This document shows, one piece after another, positions 27,334-36,166 of a stretch of DNA of 64,000 bases. Source of the DNA: Oceanicaulis sp. BBD 1991-10 (GTDB lineage Bacteria; Pseudomonadota; Alphaproteobacteria; Caulobacterales; Maricaulaceae); NCBI GenBank assembly GCA_001657295.1, contig LYSW01000001.1, positions 1 through 64,000 on the forward strand, written 5' to 3'. Every line of letters starts with the position of its first letter. The first letter of the stretch is position 1. The notes under the pieces are model-generated. The model ran no database searches. It worked only from the letters and a program-made list of their open reading frames with translations, and was not told where the DNA came from. Made by a program: the position numbers and the translations under genes.

Positions 27334-29718
27334 TTGGTAGAACGGCCCACCGATAAAGGCGCGGCTGACGGCGCCCCCAAAGCAGGCGGCGTTCTGGAGG
27401 CGCACGCGCGGCTCGCGATCGAAGCGGCCGGCCTGGGCCTGTGGGAATGGGACGTCCAGAACGATCTGTTCATGATCGACACGACGGTGGCGGGCCTGCT
27501 GGGACGGCCTGCGCTGGCCGAGACGCCGTTTGAATCCCGGAAGATGACGGACCTGACCCACCCCGATGACCGGGAGCTGGTCAGCCACACCATTCAAAGC
27601 CTGCTGGAAAGCGATGATGTCTCCTCATCGCTGGAGCACCGCATCATCAAGCCGTCCGGCGAGCTGCGCTGGCTCGGCATCAAGGCCTCGGTCATTCAGT
27701 GCGACAAGAGCGGCGTCCCGCGCAAAATCGCCGGCATCGTGCAGGACCTGACGGCGGCGAAGCGCCGGGAGCTGGACCTTCGAGCGGAGAAGCAACGCTA
27801 TGATCTGGCCACCGCCGGCTCCCTGATTGCGATCTGGGAATGGGACGCCCTGTCGGGACGGGCCAGCTGGTCCCCGCGCCTGGCGGAAATCCTGGGGCTG
27901 GCGCCGGACATGCTCTCCGGCGAGAAACATGCGCTTTTGGACCGCTTCCACCCCGATGATCTCGATCGCGTTCGGGCCGCGACCCGCGCCCATGTCAGAA
28001 ACGGCGTCCCGTACGATATCGAATTTCGGATTCGCCATACCGCCGGCCATTACGTGGTCATCCGGTCCCGCGGACGGGCCATCCGCGACGCGGACGGCGA
28101 GCTGATCCGCATGGCCGGCTCCATCGTCGACATCACCAGCGAGCGCGAAGCCGAAGCGGCCGCCAGCCGAGCCGCCCTGCGCGCCGAGCTGGCCATGCAG
28201 GCGGCGGGCCTTGGAACCTGGGATTTCGATGCGCGCACGCAAACCGTGGTCATGGACGAAGGCCTGGCGCGCATGATCGGCCGGTCGGAGCTCGCGGGCC
28301 GCGCGATCAGCCGCGAGGAAATGTATGGCTTCAATGCGCCGGAAGACACTGCGCGCCTGCGCCCGCGCATGATCGCGCTCGCCAAGGGCGAAATCGACTA
28401 TGTGCGCGATGAGCACCGGGTCTTGCACGCGGACGGCCGCTGGATCTGGGTCTTCATCCATATCGGCATCGCGGAACGCGATGATGAGGGACGCGCCACG
28501 CGTCTGATCGGCATTACCCGGGACATGACCGATCAGAAAAAGGCCGAGGCCACGCTGCGCCTGGCCAAGGAGCGCGCCGAGGCCGCGAGCGAGGCGAAGT
28601 CCAGCTTCATCGCGACGATGAGCCACGAGATCCGCACGCCGCTTAACGGCGTGATGGGCATCGCGCAGCTGCTCAGCCTGTCGCAGCTCGATGAGCGCCA
28701 GCGCACCTATGTCGACACTCTGATGTCGTCCAGCAAGATGCTGGCGGGCGTGATCGACGACATATTGGACATCTCCCGCATCGAAGCTGGAAAGCTGAAG
28801 CTTGAACTCGAACCGACGCCGCTCGCGACCTGGCTGCAGGAGGCCGTCGAGCCTTACGCCTCCACCGCCCGGGAAAAAGGCCTCAGCTTCACGGTGCGGA
28901 CGCAGTTTGACGCAAAGCATGTCGTCCGAATCGACCGCCAGCGCATGGCGCAGGTGGTCGGCAATCTGGTCTCCAACGCCGTGAAATTCACCGCAGCCGG
29001 CGGCGTGGAGATACGATTGGTGGAGGCCGGGCCGGACCGAATCCGGATCGAGATCGCGGACAACGGGCCCGGTATCGACCCGGAGATGCAGGTTGCGATC
29101 TTCGACCGCTTCACTCAGGCCGACATGTCGCCGAGCCGGCAGCATGGCGGGTCAGGCCTCGGCCTTGCGATCGCCCGCGAACTCACCGACCTGGCCGGCG
29201 GGGAGATCGGCGTGGTCTCCATCCCTGAGGACGGATCGACCTTCTGGATTGAAATTCCCGCGCCGGGATGCGAGGCGGACCGCCCCGCAGCACCGGAAGC
29301 GGATGGCGTGAAAGCGATCCTGCCCGGGCTCGACATTCTCATCGTCGAGGACCACGCGGTGAATCGGGACATGCTCGCGGACATGATGCGCCAGTCAGGT
29401 TTCGGCGTTGAAGTCGCCGCCTCCGGCGAGACCGCCTTGGAGATGCTCGCGCAGCGAGACTTCGACGCGGTGCTGCTGGACTTGCACATGCCCGGCCTGG
29501 GCGGAGATGAAACCTTGCGGCGCATCAGGGCGGGCGAGGCGGGAGACCAGGATGTCCCGGTGTTTTTCGTGACGGCGGACGCAACCCCCCAGGCCCGCGA
29601 CCAGGCCGGCCGGATCGGCGCCGACGGATTTTTCACTAAGCCGGTGGATATGGACGAAATCGTGGATGCCTTGATCACCGCCGTTTCGCGGTCTGCAGCG
29701 CGCCGGAGCAGCGCCTGA
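27334..29718 (+). CDS. PAS-domain hybrid sensor histidine kinase
   Basis: 794 residues, no membrane segment, so cytoplasmic. Three PAS/PAC units come first (about 25-145, 150-270 and 285-410), each with the WEWD or TWDFD type start and a PAC end such as IRMAGSIVDIT. Then HisKA with the phospho-accepting H431 in TMSHEIRTPLNGV, HATPase_c with NLVSNAVKF, DNGPGID and the GSGLGLAI box, and a C-terminal receiver domain with D716 in LLDLHMPGLGG. The start is TTG at 27334; an in-frame stop lies 18 bp upstream and there is no ATG before the first PAS domain. The signal sensed is unknown. It overlaps the next gene by 1 bp (TGATG). Confidence 0.93.
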   Translation: MVERPTDKGAADGAPKAGGVLEAHARLAIEAAGLGLWEWDVQNDLFMIDTTVAGLLGRPALAETPFESRKMTDLTHPDDRELVSHTIQSLLESDDVSSSLEHRIIKPSGELRWLGIKASVIQCDKSGVPRKIAGIVQDLTAAKRRELDLRAEKQRYDLATAGSLIAIWEWDALSGRASWSPRLAEILGLAPDMLSGEKHALLDRFHPDDLDRVRAATRAHVRNGVPYDIEFRIRHTAGHYVVIRSRGRAIRDADGELIRMAGSIVDITSEREAEAAASRAALRAELAMQAAGLGTWDFDARTQTVVMDEGLARMIGRSELAGRAISREEMYGFNAPEDTARLRPRMIALAKGEIDYVRDEHRVLHADGRWIWVFIHIGIAERDDEGRATRLIGITRDMTDQKKAEATLRLAKERAEAASEAKSSFIATMSHEIRTPLNGVMGIAQLLSLSQLDERQRTYVDTLMSSSKMLAGVIDDILDISRIEAGKLKLELEPTPLATWLQEAVEPYASTAREKGLSFTVRTQFDAKHVVRIDRQRMAQVVGNLVSNAVKFTAAGGVEIRLVEAGPDRIRIEIADNGPGIDPEMQVAIFDRFTQADMSPSRQHGGSGLGLAIARELTDLAGGEIGVVSIPEDGSTFWIEIPAPGCEADRPAAPEADGVKAILPGLDILIVEDHAVNRDMLADMMRQSGFGVEVAASGETALEMLAQRDFDAVLLDLHMPGLGGDETLRRIRAGEAGDQDVPVFFVTADATPQARDQAGRIGADGFFTKPVDMDEIVDALITAVSRSAARRSSA

Positions 29719-30089
29719 TGGCCAATATCACGCTGATCGACGATGACCCGACCGAAGCGCTGGTCCTTGAAGGCATGCTGGACCATGTCGACGGCGATCA
29801 CACGCTGCGTCACATCACCCGGGTGGAGGATTTCGACGCCTCCGGCGGCGCTGCGCCGTCCGCCGATCTGGTGCTGCTGGACCGGCGCATACCGCCCCAT
29901 GAGGCGTTCGACACCTCCCTGCCGGTCCTGGCGGCCAGCGGGTATCGCGGACCGGTCGTGCTGATGTCAGCCAGCGAGTTTCCGGCGCCGGAGAACCGGC
30001 ATGGCCTGACGATCGCAGCGGCCATCAGCAAATCGCAATTGCTGACGCCCAATGCGGTGGACGCCCTGCTCAAGCGGTCGCTGGGCTGA
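29718..30089 (+). CDS. Single-domain receiver (response regulator) protein
   Basis: 123 residues consisting of one CheY-like receiver domain: the acidic pocket DDD (8-10), the phosphorylation site D55 in LVLLDRRIPP, the switch Ser in VVLMSASEF and a Lys in ISKSQLLT. No output domain. It is translationally coupled to the hybrid kinase and is the natural next station for its phosphoryl group, perhaps through a phosphotransferase encoded elsewhere. The sequence after D55 (RRIPPHEAFD) is atypical for CheY. Confidence 0.85.
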   Translation: MANITLIDDDPTEALVLEGMLDHVDGDHTLRHITRVEDFDASGGAAPSADLVLLDRRIPPHEAFDTSLPVLAASGYRGPVVLMSASEFPAPENRHGLTIAAAISKSQLLTPNAVDALLKRSLG

Positions 30090-30091
30090 GC

Positions 30092-31078
30092 TCAGTAGCG
30101 CACCCGAACCTGGCGCACCTCGACCCATTCCAGCGAGCGCGTCACGCCCATCAATGAGAAGGTGGCGAGCCGGTCGCGGCCGCTGACGTCCACATACTGC
30201 ACGGTCAGCCGCGAACCTCGGCGCATGGCCGTGATCAGACGTGCGGTTGAAGCCTGATCCGACAGGACGAATGCGCCCGATTCGCTCGTGCGGTATCCAG
30301 AATAGGGCCGGAAGACCACCGGATTGCGGCCATCCACGCGCACGGCGATGGCCCGCGCGGAATCCACCGGGTGGCGATTAGAGGAAAAGATGATGTTCCA
30401 CCCGTCCCCGCTGGCGCGCAGCGCGGCTTCCAGGCGGTCGGCCGCCTCGGCCTCGCCGACTGTGGTGTACGCGCTGCACAGACCGCCCCGGCGGCAGCGC
30501 GCGGTCCAGTCGCGGAATGTCTCCGTCTCGACCGCGCAAAATGGTCCGACGCATTGGTCCGGATCAGGCGACCAGCCCGGATCGACGCCGGCGGGGTCGA
30601 TCTGACCGGCGAGCTCGGTCAGCCGTTCGGTCTGAAGGCGCAGCAGCGAAACCCGGCAGGAAGTGGCTTGAAGGCTGCGCTCGGAATAGCTTTCGCCCAG
30701 CATGGCGCCTTCGAAATCGCACTGAAAATCAAGATAGGACCGCCAGGTCTCACGGGCGAAGCGAAGCGCCTCCGCCTCCTCAGCCTGCTGGAATTGGTCC
30801 TCGCGCTCCTCCACCATGGTCACCAGCGTGCGAAAGCTGATGTCGTACCGGCTCTCCGCTTCCAGCAGGAGGCGCGAAAGACAAGCTCGCAGCTCCAGAT
30901 CGCCCTGGGAGCCGCGGCGGCACTCTTCAAGCGGAGTCTGCGTATAGTAGCGCGTCCACTGCCCGGCGTTCACGGTCCAGCCCGACCCCTGACGCCAATC
31001 GGAATTCTCAGCGATGGCTGGGGTTGCGATAAAGGCGGCCGCAATCACAAGCATGCGCGCCACTGAGGCCAATGTCAT
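30092..31078 (-). CDS. Secreted protein with LprI-like and DUF1176-like parts
   Basis: 328 residues with a signal peptide of about 23 residues (ATPAIA/EN). The first half (about 40-175) has the DUF1311/LprI pattern: spaced cysteines, ECRRGSQGDLELRACLSRLL, then ETWRSYLDFQCDFEG and a final cysteine (ATSCRVSLL), as in lysozyme-inhibitor-like proteins. The second half starts FRDWTARCRRGGLCSAY, close to the DUF1176/IalB-like pattern, and continues with beta-rich sequence. Both assignments are by motif, not by search. The ATG at 31078 is chosen because it starts the signal peptide. It converges on the receiver gene with a 2-bp gap. Confidence 0.7.
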   Translation of the reverse strand: MTLASVARMLVIAAAFIATPAIAENSDWRQGSGWTVNAGQWTRYYTQTPLEECRRGSQGDLELRACLSRLLLEAESRYDISFRTLVTMVEEREDQFQQAEEAEALRFARETWRSYLDFQCDFEGAMLGESYSERSLQATSCRVSLLRLQTERLTELAGQIDPAGVDPGWSPDPDQCVGPFCAVETETFRDWTARCRRGGLCSAYTTVGEAEAADRLEAALRASGDGWNIIFSSNRHPVDSARAIAVRVDGRNPVVFRPYSGYRTSESGAFVLSDQASTARLITAMRRGSRLTVQYVDVSGRDRLATFSLMGVTRSLEWVEVRQVRVRY

Positions 31079-31713
31079 GGCATGTCCCTCCTGTATCGAG
31101 CCGCTCAACAACCCCCCGGCAGTGCAAGCGACTCGCGCGCGTTAACCATAACGCAAATCCACCTTAGCAAGGCCTCCGCTCCGAAAGTAGGGGCTTGTTA
31201 ACACTTTTGGGGCCGGCGATCCGCGCGATCGGCCGCCGCCCCGCGCCCGCCCGTCGGGACCGCAGGATTGAGATGGCGCCTAACCACCTCTCAACATGTC
31301 CGGTTTCAACTTATCCACAGCCTGCCCGGGCCGCCGACCGCCGATGGCGCGCTCACCGCCAGGCTGGTGATCCAGCTTCAATTCGGATTACTGCGCCACG
31401 GCGCACGCTTGACGCGCTCCATGGATGGCGTCCGGCGCCCGAGACGCAGTTTAAGCGCTTTCTTTTCAAGGACTTCTAACTGGTCGGGCGGATATTTCAA
31501 CTTGCACTGAATATCGTGCTTTTAATCCGTGCCCGGATGTATTACATTAATGTGACAATTCGGGTGAAACGACAATAACAAGGCGCACCCGCCCGTCTCC
31601 GGCCCGCGGTTTCACCCGCCGCACGATATGAGCCGTGATGAGGATGCGCCCGCTGCGGTCTTGAACGACGCCGGGGAGGCGCAAGCCGCCGCAGCCCCAA
31701 GAAGGAGACGATC
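31079..31713. other. Long non-coding gap with a perfect DnaA box and a palindrome
   Basis: No convincing gene in 635 bp. Visible items are a perfect DnaA box TTATCCACA at 31311-31319, two GTTAAC sites near 31140 and 31197, and the 10-bp palindrome ACATTAATGT at 31544-31553, about 160 bp before urcA. Two short plus-strand frames (31195-31479, 31268-31510) have no coding character or homology that I recognise. The region most likely carries promoters for both flanking genes. Confidence 0.6.
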
Positions 31714-32037
31714 ATGAAGTCATTAGCGCTGGCTCTGGCCGCAAGCCTGGCCGCCGTGACTGCATCGCCCGCACTGGCGGCGATGGAGCCGGAAACCTTT
31801 GTGTTCCGCGTCGACGCATCCTCGCTTGAATCCGAGCAGGATGTCCGCGCCGCCTATCTGCGCCTCACCCAGGAGGCCGCCCGCTATTGCCGGGTGCTGG
31901 ACATCAGCACGGCGCGCGACCAGGCGGTGTGCCGCCTGGATGTGGTGGCCAATGTCGTGGAGGCGGTCGGTGACGACCGCCTGACCGCGGCGCATCAGGC
32001 TGCGACGCAAGAGCGCCAGCTCGCCGGCGCCGGCTAA
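31714..32037 (+). CDS. UrcA family protein
   Basis: 107 residues with a signal peptide ending near ALA/AM. The mature part matches UrcA: ESEQDVRAAYLRLTQEAARYC, then CRLDVVANVVEAVGDDRLTAAH, with two cysteines that could form a disulphide. UrcA proteins are small exported proteins of unknown function common in sphingomonads and Caulobacterales-like bacteria. It has a good Shine-Dalgarno (AAGGAGA) and its own terminator, so it is monocistronic. Confidence 0.88.
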   Translation: MKSLALALAASLAAVTASPALAAMEPETFVFRVDASSLESEQDVRAAYLRLTQEAARYCRVLDISTARDQAVCRLDVVANVVEAVGDDRLTAAHQAATQERQLAGAG

Positions 32038-32075
32038 GCCACGACGCCGGGGCCGTTCTTCGGGACGGCCGGCCC

Positions 32076-32111
32076 GCCCGCCCGGCGCACCGCGCCCGGG
32101 CGGGCTTTTTT
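32076..32111 (+). terminator. Rho-independent terminator after the UrcA gene
   Basis: Stem GCCCGCCCGG (32076-32085) with CCGGGCGGGC (32096-32105), a 10-nt loop, then six T residues. Confidence 0.85.
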
Positions 32112-32199
32112 ATGGGGCCCACCCTCAGCCGCATTGCCGCATTGACGCCGCCCCGCGAGCTCTGAATGCTGCGTTCGCGAACCATGAGGGCGGGCGGGC

Positions 32200-32730
32200 A
32201 TGAATCATATCAAGCAAGCGATCCGGACCATTCCGGATTATCCCAAGCCGGGCATCCAGTTTCGCGACGTCACGACCCTGCTCGGCGACGCCGGCGCCTT
32301 TCGCGCGGCAGTCGACGCGCTGGTCTATCCTTTCGCTGGGCGAAAGATCGATAAGGTCGCCGGCATTGAAGCGCGCGGCTTCATACTCGGCGGCGCCGTG
32401 GCTCACCAGCTTTCGGTCGGTTTCATCCCCGTGCGCAAAAAGGGCAAGCTGCCCCATGACACGCTCTCGCAAAGCTATGAGCTGGAATACGGCGTCGACG
32501 AGGTCGAGATTCACGCCGACGCCGTGTCGCCGGGCGAGACGGTGCTGATCGTTGACGATCTCATCGCCACCGGCGGGACGGCGGAGGCGGCGATCAAGCT
32601 GCTGCGCGCGGCCGGCGCCGAGGTGATCGGGGCCAGCTTCCTGGTGGACCTGCCCGATCTCGGCGGGGCGCGCCGCGTCGCCGCCACAGGCGTCCCGGTC
32701 ACGCGCCTGGTTGAGTTTGAGGGCGAGTAG
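32200..32730 (+). CDS. apt: Adenine phosphoribosyltransferase
   Basis: 176 residues, cytoplasmic, converts adenine and PRPP to AMP. The PRPP-binding signature [19 protein letters not shown] is complete, the N-terminal [18 protein letters not shown] is the usual Apt start, and [15 protein letters not shown] and RKKGKLP are the conserved loops. Length and start are normal. It converges with the lysyl-tRNA synthetase gene with an 11-bp gap. The window also encodes nucleoside salvage genes (37.8-41.7 kb), but they are not linked to apt. Confidence 0.97.
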   Translation: MNHIKQAIRTIPDYPKPGIQFRDVTTLLGDAGAFRAAVDALVYPFAGRKIDKVAGIEARGFILGGAVAHQLSVGFIPVRKKGKLPHDTLSQSYELEYGVDEVEIHADAVSPGETVLIVDDLIATGGTAEAAIKLLRAAGAEVIGASFLVDLPDLGGARRVAATGVPVTRLVEFEGE

Positions 32731-32741
32731 CGGCCCGCCGC

Positions 32742-34325
32742 CTAGTCGTCCCGGGCCAGTCCGTCCTTGATCAATTCGATGGTCTGCGGCACGCCGTAAA
32801 GCGCCGCGAGCCCGCCAAAGCGCGGACCTTGGGACTGGCCCAGCAACACCTCGTAGAGCGCTTTGAACCAGTCGCGCAGATTTTCGAATTCATGCGCTTT
32901 GCCCGCCGCATAGACTTCGGTCTGAATGACTTCCGGATCATGTTCGGCCGGATCAAGCGCCTTAAAACGTGTGATCAGATCCTCCATCGCCGCGCGTTCG
33001 CGAGCGTCCGGCTGGCGGAAGACCTTGGCCGGCTTAACGAAATCCTCGTAATAGGCGAGCGCATAGCCCGCCAGGCGATCGAGAAACGGCTCGCTCTGCG
33101 GGCTCGCGTCCGGCGCATATTTCGCAATGAAGCCCCAGAGCGTCTCCTTGTCGTGGGCGTTGGCGACGGAGACCAGGTTCAACATCAGGGAAAAGCTGAT
33201 GTCGGCGCCCAGCTTCGGCGGCTCGCCGCCGTGGATATGCCAGGTCGGGTTTTCGATCTGCTTGGCGGGATCCTGACCGGAATAGGCGTTGGCGTGCTGG
33301 CGGTATTCGTCGACCGCCTTGGGAATGACGTCGAAAAACAGGCGCTTGGCCGTGCGCGGCTTCTGGAACATGTAAAGCGCCAGGCTTTCCTGCGGCGCGT
33401 AGCGCAGCCACTCCTCCACCGCCAGGCCATTGCCCTTGGATTTGGAGATTTTCTCGCCCTTATCATCCAGGAAGAGCTCGTAGACATATTGCACCGGCGG
33501 CTCGACGCCCAGGATGCGGCAGATGCGCGAATAGATCGGCGCATTGGCCTGGTGGTCCTTGCCGAACATCTCGAAGTCGACGCCGAGAGCGGCCCAGCGC
33601 ATGCCGAAATCGGGCTTCCACTGCAGCTTCACATTCCCGCCGGTGACCTTCAGCGTGACCTCGCGGCCGCCCTCATCGTCGAAGGTGATGGTTCCCGCCT
33701 TCGGATCGGTCGCCTTCATGGGCACGTACAGCACTTTGCCGCTGGTCGGTGAAATCGGCAGGAAGGGCGAATAGGTCGCCCGGCGTTCTTCGCCCAGCGT
33801 CGGCAGCATGACATCCATGATGGCGTCGTACTTCTCCAGCGCCCTGAGCAGCACGTCATCGAAGGCGCCGGTCCGGTATTGCTCGGTCGCGGAGTAGAAG
33901 TCGTAGTCAAAGCCGAAGCCGTCCAGAAAGGCGCGAAGGCGCGCATTATTATGCTGCGCGAAGCCCTCATGCGTGCCGAACGGGTCGGGCACATCGGTCA
34001 GCGGCTTGTCGATATAGCCCGCCAGCATGTCCTGATTGGGCAGGTTGGAGGGCACTTTGCGCATGCCGTCCATATCGTCGGAGAAACAAATCAGCTTGGT
34101 GGGGTATTGATCCTCGGTCAGGATGCGGAAGGCATGCTGGACCATGGTGGTGCGCACCACCTCGCCGAAGGTCCCGATATGCGGCAGGCCGGAGGGCCCG
34201 TAGCCGGTCTCGAAGATCACCGCCCCGCCCTGCATCCCGGATTTCTCGATCCGTTTCTTCACCAGGCGCGCCTGTTCGAAGGGCCAGGCCTTGGCGGAGT
34301 GAGCGAGGGTTGAGAGATCGGTCAT
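32742..34325 (-). CDS. lysK: Lysyl-tRNA synthetase, class I
   Basis: 527 residues. It is the archaeal-type class I enzyme, which alphaproteobacteria use in place of class II LysS. The HIGH motif is HIGT at 49-52 in [12 protein letters not shown], and the KMSKS motif is [10 protein letters not shown] catalytic core with [16 protein letters not shown] and a helical anticodon-binding C-terminal part follow. I start at the ATG at 34325 (MTDLSTLAH); the 10 codons before it look non-coding. It is a single gene, convergent with apt. Confidence 0.97.
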   Translation of the reverse strand: MTDLSTLAHSAKAWPFEQARLVKKRIEKSGMQGGAVIFETGYGPSGLPHIGTFGEVVRTTMVQHAFRILTEDQYPTKLICFSDDMDGMRKVPSNLPNQDMLAGYIDKPLTDVPDPFGTHEGFAQHNNARLRAFLDGFGFDYDFYSATEQYRTGAFDDVLLRALEKYDAIMDVMLPTLGEERRATYSPFLPISPTSGKVLYVPMKATDPKAGTITFDDEGGREVTLKVTGGNVKLQWKPDFGMRWAALGVDFEMFGKDHQANAPIYSRICRILGVEPPVQYVYELFLDDKGEKISKSKGNGLAVEEWLRYAPQESLALYMFQKPRTAKRLFFDVIPKAVDEYRQHANAYSGQDPAKQIENPTWHIHGGEPPKLGADISFSLMLNLVSVANAHDKETLWGFIAKYAPDASPQSEPFLDRLAGYALAYYEDFVKPAKVFRQPDARERAAMEDLITRFKALDPAEHDPEVIQTEVYAAGKAHEFENLRDWFKALYEVLLGQSQGPRFGGLAALYGVPQTIELIKDGLARDD

Positions 34326-34454
34326 GGGGCGTTCCTGCAATGGGATGCCGGGCAAGTAGAACCCGGATCGCCTGCGGTCAACTCATGGGGCGCTGGACTT
34401 CACCCTGGAGCGGCGTAGGTCTCGGTGCTGAGCCGTCAGCACCGAGCAAGTCCG

Positions 34455-35084
34455 ATGAACCAGCCCACCCGCCGGCGCCGGCCGGATGACCGCCCCGACG
34501 CCATCCTCGACGCCGCCCTGGCGATATTCGCAGATGTGGGTTTCGATCGTGCGAGCGTGGACGACATCGCCCGCCGCGCGCGTGTTTCCGCAGACACGGT
34601 CCATCTCTACTTCGCCAGCAAGGAGGCGATGATCGAAGCGCTGGTCGAGCAGTCCTCCGCGCGCATCGCCGACGCGGTCGCAAGCCTGACGGCGGGACAG
34701 GCGGCGGCGGCGCCGGAAGCGGCGCTGCGCGGCGTGTTCCGGCTCTTGTTCAAGACGATATCGGACCCGGATATTTCCGCCGCGACCCGCATCATCATAT
34801 CCGAAGGCGCCCGCTTTCCCGCCCTCGCCGCCCATTATCGCATGCGTGTGATCGACACCGGCCACCTGGCTCTGGAAACGCTGGTCGCGCAGGGCGTGGA
34901 GGCGGGCCGCTTTCGCCGCATCGATCCCGACGCGGTCAATCGAGCCCTCATCGGACCGGCGGTCGCGCAATTGCTGATGGCCACGATATTTGAAGATCCG
35001 GCCGACGCCCCGCCGGACCCAGACCTCCTGGCGGAGGCTTGTCTCGATCTCATCATGAACGGGCTTAAAGTCAGCGAAACCTAG
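34455..35084 (+). CDS. TetR-family transcriptional regulator
   Basis: 209 residues. The N-terminal helix-turn-helix is typical: AILDAALAIFADVGFDRASVDDIARRARVSADTVHLYFASKEAM. The C-terminal ligand domain has the pattern of TetR proteins with a second AefR-like domain (STRIIISEGARFPALA and HYRMRVIDTG-like segments). Ligand and target are unknown; the divergent gene is lysK, which is unlikely to be its target. Start at the ATG at 34455, after CAAGTCCG; the 10 codons upstream are not needed. Its stop overlaps the stop of the convergent XRE gene by 4 bp. Confidence 0.92.
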   Translation: MNQPTRRRRPDDRPDAILDAALAIFADVGFDRASVDDIARRARVSADTVHLYFASKEAMIEALVEQSSARIADAVASLTAGQAAAAPEAALRGVFRLLFKTISDPDISAATRIIISEGARFPALAAHYRMRVIDTGHLALETLVAQGVEAGRFRRIDPDAVNRALIGPAVAQLLMATIFEDPADAPPDPDLLAEACLDLIMNGLKVSET

Positions 35085-35278
35085 CCTGCATCGTCTTCGA
35101 AGATTTCTTCAATCGGACGCCCGAAGGCGCGGGCGATCTTGAAGGCCAGCGGGAGGGAGGGGTCATAGCGGCCGTTTTCGATCGAGATCACCGTCTGGCG
35201 GGACACGTCCAGACGTTCGGCGAGCGCCGCCTGACTCCATCCTTTCTCCCCGCGCAGGTCTTTGAGGTGATTTTTCAC
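35081..35278 (-). CDS. Small XRE-family helix-turn-helix regulator
   Basis: 65 residues, just an XRE/Cro helix-turn-helix: LKDLRGEKGWSQAALAERLD, VSRQTVISIENGRYDPSLPL and AFKIARAFGRPIEEIFE. This is the short YozG-like type often paired with small membrane proteins. Start is GTG at 35278, overlapping the upstream stop (GTGA), so it is translated with the membrane protein before it. It is the last gene of a four-gene operon with an amidohydrolase, and the palindromes in front of that operon are a likely binding site for it. Confidence 0.9.
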   Translation of the reverse strand: MKNHLKDLRGEKGWSQAALAERLDVSRQTVISIENGRYDPSLPLAFKIARAFGRPIEEIFEDDAG

Positions 35279-35904
35279 GCCTCGCCCCGGTTCAGGATTG
35301 AGAGCGCAATCACGTAAATCACCACGAAGGCGGGTATCAGCGTCCAGCCGGGCGGGCTTGGCCATCCTCCGAGCAGCTCTCCGAGCGTGCTCCAGGCGCC
35401 CAAGGCGACGACCAGCCCGCCCGCACCGACTGCAGATGCCGTCACATGCTGGGCGCGCTGATGCTCGTCGCTGCGGATGATCATCCGAATGAACTCGCTG
35501 ATCATGACGCCCAGCATCACAAGCGGCAGCGTGATGAGAACGCCGCGCAGGATGACATTCTCCATATTGGGCACGGTGTTCAGACCGAAAATAAAGCTCA
35601 ACACATATCCCAGCACCCAAAGTCCATGCCATTGGTCAAAGCGCAGGCGGGACCTTTCCGGCGTTGTGAGTTTCGTGCGGCCAGCCATGAGTTCACCGCG
35701 CAGCCCGAGCGCCATGGCGATGAGACCGGCGATCGTCGCCGCCGCCGCGAGCGCGATCCAGGGCAGGCCACCGCCGTGGGCGAACAGCTGGGCCACCGCG
35801 ACCGTGCCGCTGATGAAGAGCAGCAATCCGCCAAATCGAAGCCCGCTATTGCGCAAAGCCGCGCCGGTAGATTGAGCGCCGGTCTCAGCGTCCATGTCGT
35901 CCAT
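35275..35904 (-). CDS. Multi-pass membrane protein, partner of the XRE regulator
   Basis: 209 residues with about six hydrophobic segments (around 22-42, 48-68, 93-112, 118-140, 155-175 and 182-203). A cytoplasmic charged segment KLTTPERSRLRFDQWHG separates the first pair of helices from the rest. I recognise no named domain, but its size and its place directly before a short XRE regulator match known membrane-protein/HTH pairs, where the membrane protein may control the regulator. Two close starts (M1 or M4) are possible. Confidence 0.75.
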   Translation of the reverse strand: MDDMDAETGAQSTGAALRNSGLRFGGLLLFISGTVAVAQLFAHGGGLPWIALAAAATIAGLIAMALGLRGELMAGRTKLTTPERSRLRFDQWHGLWVLGYVLSFIFGLNTVPNMENVILRGVLITLPLVMLGVMISEFIRMIIRSDEHQRAQHVTASAVGAGGLVVALGAWSTLGELLGGWPSPPGWTLIPAFVVIYVIALSILNRGEA

Positions 35905-35919
35905 CTTGCATGCTCCTTC

Positions 35920-36165
35920 CTAGGCCGTATGCCCGGTCAAGCGCTTCCAGAGTCGAGCCCGGTTCGCAAAGGCCGTCCAGCCCAGCAAAACCGCGCCGAT
36001 CCAGATCACCGCTTCAGTCGAGAAAGCGGCGGCGAAAACGGCGGCCACAACCACGGTCCGCGGCCAGTCAAACAGCAGGGCTCCGCCCAGCGTCAACCAG
36101 GACGCCGCGCAAACGGTGATCATTAGACCGGCCAGGACCCGGCGGGCGGTTTCTCCAAACGTCAT
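35920..36165 (-). CDS. Small membrane protein of unknown function
   Basis: 81 residues with two hydrophobic helices (about 8-30 and 36-63) and a basic C-terminus RARLWKRLTG. It lies 1 bp after the amidohydrolase stop and 15 bp before the next membrane protein, so it belongs to the same operon. No family recognised. Confidence 0.7.
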   Translation of the reverse strand: MTFGETARRVLAGLMITVCAASWLTLGGALLFDWPRTVVVAAVFAAAFSTEAVIWIGAVLLGWTAFANRARLWKRLTGHTA

Positions 36166-36166
36166 A

